This document shows, piece after piece, positions 58,076 to 64,000 of a stretch of 64,000 bases of DNA. Position 1 is the first letter of the stretch. Every line of letters begins with the position of its first letter. The position numbers were made by a program, and so were the translations under genes. This DNA is from Rhizobium sp. CSW-27 (lineage in GTDB: Bacteria; Pseudomonadota; Alphaproteobacteria; Rhizobiales; Rhizobiaceae): NCBI RefSeq assembly GCF_018760785.1, contig NZ_JAHHZO010000006.1, positions 1 to 64,000 on the forward strand, read 5' to 3'. The notes below the pieces were generated by a model, which worked only from the letters and a program-made list of their open reading frames with translations, made no database searches and was not told the DNA's origin.

Positions 58076-59962
58076 TCAATGCGGGCGGTCGATGCCGAAC
58101 CGTCGCAGGCGGCGATGCATGGTGGTGCGGTCGATGCCGAGCCGGCGCGCCGCCTCCGAGACATTGCCCTTGCAGGCGGCAAGCATGGCCCGAAGGTCCG
58201 CCGCGTCGCCAACGTCGCCGTGGGGGGATGTGGGGCCGACCATCTGGTCCGGCAGGTCCGCCACCTCGATCAGCCCCGCCTCGCAAAGGGCGGCGGCAAA
58301 GGCGATGACATTGTCCAGCTCGCGGATGTTGCCCGGCCAGCGGTAAGCAAGGATCAGCCTTCTCGCGGCATCGGAAAGCCTCAGCGGCCGACCGGACGGC
58401 GCGTGCTTTTCGAGAAGCCGGTCGACAAGCCAGGGAAGGTCGTCACGCTGCGAAAGCGGCGGCAGCGACAGCACCGCCGCATTCAGGCGATAATAGAGAT
58501 CCTCGCGGAAGGTGCCGGCCGCGACCATCTCGACCAGCGGCCGATGGGACGCGGAAACGACGCGGAAATCCACTTTGCGCGGCGCCGAGCCACCGACCGG
58601 CAGCACCTCCCCCTCGGCCAGCACCCGCAGCAGCCGGCTCTGCGCGGCAAAGGGCATGTCGCCGATCTCATCGAGAAACAGCGTTCCGCCCTGCGCCTCC
58701 TCCACCAGCCCCTTACGCCCGCGGGCCAGCGCCCCGGTAAAGGCACCGGGCGTGTAGCCGAACAGTTCGCTTTCGATCAGCTGTTCCGGGATCGCCGCAC
58801 AATTGACCGCCACGAACCGGCCGGACAGACCGCTCGTCTCGTGAATGATGCGCGCCAGATATTCCTTGCCGGTTCCCGTCTGCCCCTGGAGCAGGATCGG
58901 CAAACGGACCGGGGCGAGCCTGGCGATCTTCCGCCTCAGTCCGTCGATTGCCGCATCCTTGCCGCCAAGCCGGTCGATGGCCGGATCGGCACGCCGCAAA
59001 CGCGCCGGCGGCAGGCCGGCGACGCGCTGCTGCGGCTCGATCGCATGGGCGTAGAGGAAGGTGCCGTCGCGCACGGCGATCCTGCGGTCCTGCGGCAGGC
59101 TGGCGCGTGTCAGCGATGCGAGTTCGCTGAGGCCGGCCTCAAAGAAATCCGCAACCGGCTGGCCGATCAGCAGATCCGGTCTTCGCCAGTCAAGGCCGCG
59201 CGAAGTCGCCAGAAGCCGCGCCCCGCCATGCGTCATGCCGGTGATGCGGCCGGCGCCATCCACGGCAATCGCCGCTTCCGGATCGACGTCGAGGAATTCC
59301 GGCGCGCCGGCGAAGCGCAGCACCAGGTCATGCCGGCTGTTGGCCATCAGGTTGGCAAGCTCGATTCGCCTGACCGTGGAGGAGACGAGATGGCGCGCCA
59401 TGTTCTGGCTGGCCTTCAGGATCGGCGAACTCAGCAGCGAAATGTCCAGCACGGCGGTCAGGGCGCCATGCGTGTCGTAGATCGGCGCCGCGGTACAGGA
59501 AAGCGGGGTGTGCGTGATGTCGAAGTGATCGGTCTGGTGGATGGTCAGAGCCTCGCCGGTGGCGATGCAGGCGCCCACCGCACAGGTGCCGGCACGCGGC
59601 TCCGACCATTCGGAGCCCAGATAGAGACCGGCCTTGCGCAGGTTGTTGTCGAACGATGGATCGCCCAGGAATTCGACGGTGACGCCTTCCCGGTCCGACA
59701 GCAGCAGAACATAGTTCTGCTCGGCCACCTGCCGGTAAAGCCGCTCGAGGCCGGAACGGGCGATATGCACCAGGTCTTCCGCCTGCTGGCGATGCTCGCG
59801 CAGTCGTGTTTCCGAGACGATGACCGCCTCGCGTGCCTTTGCCGGATCGAGCTGATAGGTCTCCAGGCAGCGCCGCCAGGACTGGACGACAACCGCATCC
59901 CGCCCCGTATTGCTGCCTTGTCCGACGCGTTCGATTTCCCTGACGTGATCGGAAAAACCCAT
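58076..59962 (-). CDS. Sigma-54-dependent regulator, AcoR family
   Basis: A 628-residue activator: N-terminal GAF-type sensing region (residues about 70-200, GTCAVGACIATGEALTIHQTDH), the AAA+ domain with Walker A GQTGTGKE and sigma-54 contact loop GAFTGA, and a C-terminal Fis-type HTH (SEAARRLGIDRTTMHRRLRRFGID). AcoR-like proteins sense alcohols or ketones such as acetoin. It reads toward the dehydrogenase operon on the same strand, 165 bases upstream of it, and is its likely activator. Confidence 0.93.
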   Translation of the reverse strand: MGFSDHVREIERVGQGSNTGRDAVVVQSWRRCLETYQLDPAKAREAVIVSETRLREHRQQAEDLVHIARSGLERLYRQVAEQNYVLLLSDREGVTVEFLGDPSFDNNLRKAGLYLGSEWSEPRAGTCAVGACIATGEALTIHQTDHFDITHTPLSCTAAPIYDTHGALTAVLDISLLSSPILKASQNMARHLVSSTVRRIELANLMANSRHDLVLRFAGAPEFLDVDPEAAIAVDGAGRITGMTHGGARLLATSRGLDWRRPDLLIGQPVADFFEAGLSELASLTRASLPQDRRIAVRDGTFLYAHAIEPQQRVAGLPPARLRRADPAIDRLGGKDAAIDGLRRKIARLAPVRLPILLQGQTGTGKEYLARIIHETSGLSGRFVAVNCAAIPEQLIESELFGYTPGAFTGALARGRKGLVEEAQGGTLFLDEIGDMPFAAQSRLLRVLAEGEVLPVGGSAPRKVDFRVVSASHRPLVEMVAAGTFREDLYYRLNAAVLSLPPLSQRDDLPWLVDRLLEKHAPSGRPLRLSDAARRLILAYRWPGNIRELDNVIAFAAALCEAGLIEVADLPDQMVGPTSPHGDVGDAADLRAMLAACKGNVSEAARRLGIDRTTMHRRLRRFGIDRPH

Positions 59963-60033
59963 AAAGACACCGGCTTTCGAGGGCCGCCTCCCGTGATCCT
60001 CACCCGGATCATAGACCTTAAAGGGGCGCCTGC

Positions 60034-61326
60034 CTATGCGTCCTTGCCGTCGGGCCTCCTGCCGAAACCGTCGATCTCCGCGGCTGCCTTGCGCAGACGT
60101 AGCTTGTCGGTCTCGACATGCAGAACGGCCTCGGCTCTCGCCAGGGCCTCCGCCGCATGGCGAAGGGCGTTTTCGCGAAATCCGGCCCCGTTGAGGCGCG
60201 CGAGGGCGCCAAAGGCCTTTTGCAGCCGCAGTCCCACTTCGACAAGCCCCGCCCCGTCGCGGGCAATCGGCGTGAACAGGTCGTCGAAGAGATCCGCCAG
60301 CAATATGCCCCGCACATGAAGACGCGGATGCGACACCTCCTCCTGCGCCGCCTCCCCCGCCTTCCCGTTCCAGGCAGCCAGGATGCGCATGGCGCGCGAG
60401 ATGACATCGATCGCCGTCCCCGGATCGTTGACGGCCGGTGACAGCGCGCGCGAGGCAATCTCGGTCAGAACCGCAGCCCCGAAACGCGGATCCTGATCGA
60501 AAGAGCGCGTATCGCCCAGCGTGAAGGCATCGGCAATGCGCTGGCGGATATCGTCCTCGATGGCAGCGCTTGCCACCGCGATCGCCTCATCCGGCGAGAC
60601 GAGCTTGCCGGCAATGGCGAGAACGGCGATGTCGATTCCCGCCTCCTCGGCGATGGCGGACAGGGCAGCCGCATCCACATGCTGCACGTAGCCGATTTCC
60701 CGACGGAAGATCGGCACATTCGGAAAGCCGCGCCAGCGCTCCTGGCTGATCAGCGGCCTGCCGCCGAGATGGGGCGCCTTCCTGACCGCAGCGACAGCGG
60801 AAATCGCCACCCGCTCGACACGTTCGGTGGTTTCCGTCACGCGCCCGAGCCGCGACAGATGGTCGATCCAGCGCAACAGCGTCAGCACGATGAGGACGAC
60901 GACGCCGATCGTGACGATGAACAGCACGAGGCGTCCCCGCTCGCCATAGGCCCCGGTGCTGAGCGTGATGATGCCGACGAGGCTGAACAGGAAGGAGCCG
61001 ACGAAGGTCGCCAGCACGTTCTGCGTGGTGGTGTCCTCCATCACCAGCCGCGTGGCGCGCGGCGTGACACTGCTGGAGGCCGCTGCATAGGCGGACACCA
61101 TGGTGCTGAGCGAAAAGGTGGTGACGGTCAGCATGCTGGAGGCGATGATGCCGAGGATGTTGTCGACGGCATCCGCGCCGATCTTGGTGGGCAGATGCGC
61201 CGGGATCCAGGGAGAGACAAAGGCGGCGAGAAGCGCCGTGGCAACGGCAAGGATCGAAAACAGCGTTGCCCGGAACCAGATCCGCCGGCCGATCTGCGAC
61301 AGCCACCATGCCCATTTCGATGTCAT
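60034..61326 (-). CDS. DUF2254 membrane protein
   Basis: A 430-residue inner-membrane protein with four hydrophobic helices in the first 150 residues (LFSILAVATALLAAFVSPW; MLTVTTFSLSTMVSAYAAASSS; TFVGSFLFSLVGIITLS; LVLFIVTIGVVVLIVLTLL) and a long cytoplasmic C-terminal part. The segment SPAVNDPGTAIDVI matches the DUF2254 family. Function unknown. ATG at 61326 fits the family start. It stands alone. Confidence 0.88.
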   Translation of the reverse strand: MTSKWAWWLSQIGRRIWFRATLFSILAVATALLAAFVSPWIPAHLPTKIGADAVDNILGIIASSMLTVTTFSLSTMVSAYAAASSSVTPRATRLVMEDTTTQNVLATFVGSFLFSLVGIITLSTGAYGERGRLVLFIVTIGVVVLIVLTLLRWIDHLSRLGRVTETTERVERVAISAVAAVRKAPHLGGRPLISQERWRGFPNVPIFRREIGYVQHVDAAALSAIAEEAGIDIAVLAIAGKLVSPDEAIAVASAAIEDDIRQRIADAFTLGDTRSFDQDPRFGAAVLTEIASRALSPAVNDPGTAIDVISRAMRILAAWNGKAGEAAQEEVSHPRLHVRGILLADLFDDLFTPIARDGAGLVEVGLRLQKAFGALARLNGAGFRENALRHAAEALARAEAVLHVETDKLRLRKAAAEIDGFGRRPDGKDA

Positions 61327-61530
61327 CCGCGTCCCCCCGCCTGGTGCAGACAGACATAGCCCGCGCCACCGGCAGAACAAGGGGCGGGCGAAAGACGCGC
61401 CATGCGGCAGGCCCCGGCGGAAAGGCTTACCATCAGGGGTGCCCGCCGCGGATGGAGGGCCGGCAAGGATGACCGCCTGCGAGTGCCAGGCGTCGGTGCG
61501 GCACAATCCCCGTCCCGAGTGCCTTCCGTT

Positions 61531-62286
61531 TCAGCCGCAGGGCGGCGGCGGCACGGCATAATGGCGCTGGCCGCGGCGGCACATGTAGACCTCCCGTTCC
61601 GGATTGGCCTCGATGAGGAAGCCGGAGCTTCGCAGCATCGCCACGACGGCAGCCGTGTTGGGAATGAACCAGTTGGTCGGGTCCGAGGCATAGCGCTCCT
61701 CGACGAAGAAGAGGCGCGGATAATCCGGCCGGTCGAAGACGGACCATTCGGAGAAGTCGTAATCCTCCGCAAGCCGGGGCACACGCTCGTCGCCGCGCTG
61801 CAGGCACTGGAACAGCAGCCGGTCCTTCACCGCATGCTCATAGAGCAGGTCCAGCGCCAGAAGCGGATGACGGAGGTGATAGAGCACCCCCATGAAGATC
61901 ACGAGATCGAAGCGCTCCCCCAGTTTGCCGACCTCATAGACGGACAGCTGGCGAAATTCGATGTCCAGCCCGGACTGCTCCGCGGCAAAACGCGCCTGCC
62001 GCAGATAATGGGGATCGGAATCGATCCCCACCACCCGGCGGGCATTTCGTCGCTTCATTTCCAGCGCGTAGAAACCGGCATTGCAGCCGACATCCAGCAC
62101 GCTGCGGCCGGTCAGGTCCTCCGGCACCACCTGGCGAAAGCCCTGCCACTTGAAGTTCGGATAGTCGCCGAGGAAATGGTCGGGCGCCGTCTCGATGCCG
62201 CCGATGCGCAGGTTGTGAAACCAGGGCCCGAGTTCGGCGATCTTCCGGCGCAGGCTTTCCGCCGGCAAACCTCTTGCATTGTCCAT
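61531..62286 (-). CDS. Class I SAM-dependent methyltransferase of a sugar/surface cluster
   Basis: A 251-residue methyltransferase with SAM motif I VLDVGCNAGFY (about residues 63-73), GIDSDPHYLRQA and LVIFMGVLYHLRHP. It resembles CmoB-like/TIGR04290 methyltransferases found with polysaccharide genes. Two bases separate it from the epimerase gene. Probably modifies a sugar or lipid head group. Confidence 0.85.
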   Translation of the reverse strand: MDNARGLPAESLRRKIAELGPWFHNLRIGGIETAPDHFLGDYPNFKWQGFRQVVPEDLTGRSVLDVGCNAGFYALEMKRRNARRVVGIDSDPHYLRQARFAAEQSGLDIEFRQLSVYEVGKLGERFDLVIFMGVLYHLRHPLLALDLLYEHAVKDRLLFQCLQRGDERVPRLAEDYDFSEWSVFDRPDYPRLFFVEERYASDPTNWFIPNTAAVVAMLRSSGFLIEANPEREVYMCRRGQRHYAVPPPPCG

Positions 62287-62288
62287 GC

Positions 62289-63329
62289 CTACACCCCCAG
62301 GCGGATCCGGGGCCGTTGCGATACCGGACGACCGGCCGGCGGCGACAGCGGCGCGGCGGCATCGCCCAGGGTGGCGACGAACCAGTCGGAGGTGAGCCGG
62401 AGCCCCTCCGCCAGGGCAATCTTCGGCTGCCAGCCAAGCAGTTCCCGCGCGCGGGAAATATCGGGACGGCGGCGATGCGGATCATCCTTCGGCAACGGCC
62501 GATAGACGAGGCCGGAGGCGGTCGGGATCATCGCCAGGACCATCGCGGCGAGTTCGTTGATGGTGAATTCGCCGGGGTTTCCGAGATTGACCGGCGCATC
62601 CGGATTGACGTCCACATCCATCAGCGCCATCAGGCCCGCCACCAGATCGCTGACGAAGCAGAAGGAGCGCGTCTGTTCGCCGGTGCCGTAGATGGTGAGC
62701 GGCTGGCCGGCAATGGCCTGCACCAGCAGGTTCGAGATGATGCGCCCGTCATCGGGCTGCATGCGCGGCCCGTAGGTGTTGAAGATACGGGCCACCCGCA
62801 CATCGGCGCGGCCGGCGCGCAGCATGTCGAAGCACAGCGCCTCGGCCGCGCGCTTGCCCTCGTCATAGCAGGCACGCGGGCCGGTGCAGCTGACATTGCC
62901 GCGATAATCCTCCCGCTGCGGATGCTCGGCCGGATCGCCGTAAACCTCGCTCGTGGAGGCCTGCACGAAGGTGGCGCCATGCCGTTCGGCCAGTGCCAGC
63001 AGATTGCCGGTGCCCTGCACGCAGGTCATCATCGTATGGACGGGATCGGCCTGGTAATGCGGCGGCGATGCGGCACAGGCGAGGTTGTAGATCTGGTCGA
63101 CCGGCTCGTCGATCTGGTCGAGCGCGCAGACATCCCTCTCGATCAACCGGAAATTCGGGTGGTTCTTCAGCGGCCAGACATTCGCCTCGGAGCCTGTGAT
63201 GAAACTGTCGACGCAGATGACCCGGTCGCCGCGGGCGAGCAGCGCATCCAGAAGATGCGAACCGACAAACCCGGCCCCTCCGGCAACGAGAACGGTTCTC
63301 CCCTGTCCGTTTCGGTTCTTGTGCAGCAT
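62289..63329 (-). CDS. NAD-dependent epimerase/UDP-glucuronate decarboxylase-like protein
   Basis: A 346-residue extended SDR. GGAGFVGS at residues 17-24 binds NAD; the catalytic Y-x3-K is YDEGKR; RIFNTYGPRM and YGTGEQTRSFCFVSDL fit UXS-type nucleotide-sugar enzymes. Its product is a nucleotide sugar for the neighbouring glycosyltransferase. Confidence 0.9.
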   Translation of the reverse strand: MLHKNRNGQGRTVLVAGGAGFVGSHLLDALLARGDRVICVDSFITGSEANVWPLKNHPNFRLIERDVCALDQIDEPVDQIYNLACAASPPHYQADPVHTMMTCVQGTGNLLALAERHGATFVQASTSEVYGDPAEHPQREDYRGNVSCTGPRACYDEGKRAAEALCFDMLRAGRADVRVARIFNTYGPRMQPDDGRIISNLLVQAIAGQPLTIYGTGEQTRSFCFVSDLVAGLMALMDVDVNPDAPVNLGNPGEFTINELAAMVLAMIPTASGLVYRPLPKDDPHRRRPDISRARELLGWQPKIALAEGLRLTSDWFVATLGDAAAPLSPPAGRPVSQRPRIRLGV

Positions 63330-63340
63330 GACACCTCTCC

Positions 63341-64000
63341 TTAGGCTGAAACTTGCTGAAGTCTGGTCTGCGGACCGGCGGCCCCGTCAGGCAGGGCGGC
63401 AATCGCGCTGGCGAGTTCGTGCGCCCGCACAAGGCCGGTATGGCCCTCGAGAACGATGCGCCGCGCCGTCTCTCCCAGCCGGCGGCGTTCCTCCTCATCG
63501 GTTCTTGCAAGCGCGCGCACCACATCGTCCGGCCCCTGCGCAATCACGATCGCCCGGCCGGCAGGAAACAGATCCTCAAGGCCTCGCCAGCGATCGCTGA
63601 TGATCGGGGTGGCGCAGGCCGCTGCCTCGAACAGCCGCACGCTCGGCGACCAGCCGGCGGCGATCATGTCGGCGCGGGTCACGTTGAGGGTGAAGCGCTG
63701 CCGGCTGTAGAAGCCCGGATGCGCCTCGGGCGGCAGATGGTCGATCCGCTCGACATTGTCGGGCCAGTCGATCCCGGCCGGATATTGCGGCCCTGCCACA
63801 ACGAACCGCAGATGCGGCAGCCGCCTCGCCGGCTCGATCAGCAGCGCTTCCAGCGTCGGCTGCCGGTCGGGACTGTAGGTGCCGAGATAGCCGAGATCCC
63901 AGCGGCAGGCTTCGCCGGTAGCCCCGTAGCGATCGGCATCCACGGAACAATAGAGCGCAAGTGCCCGGCGCGCACCGTATTGCCGCTCCAGGCGGGTCAG
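63341..64000 (-). CDS. CgeB-like glycosyltransferase, 5' end outside the window
   Basis: The frame stays open to the window edge, adding RLERQYGARRALALYCSVD before the first possible GTG at 63943. Visible motifs: WDLGYLGTYSPDRQP, NVTRADMIAAGWSPSVRLFEAAAC and TPIISDRWRGLEDLF, which are typical of CgeB/GT-B spore-coat-like glycosyltransferases. Start not in window. Part of the polysaccharide cluster. Confidence 0.8.
   Translation of the reverse strand: MTRLERQYGARRALALYCSVDADRYGATGEACRWDLGYLGTYSPDRQPTLEALLIEPARRLPHLRFVVAGPQYPAGIDWPDNVERIDHLPPEAHPGFYSRQRFTLNVTRADMIAAGWSPSVRLFEAAACATPIISDRWRGLEDLFPAGRAIVIAQGPDDVVRALARTDEEERRRLGETARRIVLEGHTGLVRAHELASAIAALPDGAAGPQTRLQQVSA

Overview
The window is GC-rich DNA of a Rhizobiaceae-type alphaproteobacterium (Agrobacterium, Rhizobium or Shinella-like). 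The support is indirect: a class Ib nrdHIEF operon behind a cobalamin riboswitch, an IS427-like IS5 transposase remnant, and dense catabolic and ABC-transporter operons with ATGA overlaps and AraC/TetR/sigma-54 regulators. I see no rRNA, tRNA, replication origin or CRISPR array. Assignments come from reading the proteins and DNA directly; no database search was run.

Layout. 0.2-4.5 kb: minus-strand nrdH-nrdI-nrdE-nrdF (oxygen-dependent ribonucleotide reductase) with a B12 riboswitch and a readable promoter in front. 4.5-8.2 kb: accessory DNA with a GNAT acetyltransferase, a frameshifted small gene fused to half an IS5 transposase, a 130-bp cluster of palindromes, and a compact vapB-vapC-tyrosine recombinase operon. 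8.3-16.2 kb: minus-strand operon with a family-5 binding protein, DppB/DppC/DppD/DppF-type ABC importer, a serine hydrolase of the beta-lactamase fold and an M20 amidohydrolase. 16.3-19.1 kb: a TetR regulator facing a strong palindrome, maleylacetate reductase and a phenol-meta-pathway-type outer-membrane protein.

19.8-38.4 kb is a large catabolic block: MFS transporter, AraC regulator, a flavoprotein/Fe-S/flavoprotein dehydrogenase set and an SDR on the plus strand. It is followed by a divergent pair of operons around a second AraC gene. One operon is allylic-type alcohol dehydrogenase, acyl-CoA ligase and aldehyde dehydrogenase. The other is methylcrotonyl-CoA carboxylase beta, methylglutaconyl-CoA hydratase, carboxylase alpha and HMG-CoA lyase. 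Together they could convert a C5 branched unsaturated alcohol (prenol type) to acetyl-CoA plus acetoacetate without an acyl-CoA dehydrogenase. The two operons share the 12-mer GTCAATTCTTTG at the same distance before their first start codons.

38.7-43.5 kb: AraC regulator, APC amine/amino-acid permease, a 56-residue secreted Cys peptide and a copper amine oxidase. 43.6-49.7 kb: metal-linked operon (COG0523 GTPase, small CPP-motif protein, peptide/nickel-type ABC importer) behind a Zur-like palindrome. 50.2-54.8 kb: AraC regulator, TonB-dependent siderophore receptor and siderophore-interacting flavoprotein. 54.9-60.0 kb: an FAD monooxygenase and a butanediol-type dehydrogenase behind a near-consensus sigma-54 promoter, next to their likely AcoR-family activator. 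60.0-64.0 kb: a DUF2254 membrane protein and the end of a surface-polysaccharide cluster (methyltransferase, nucleotide-sugar epimerase/decarboxylase, CgeB-like glycosyltransferase cut by the window edge).
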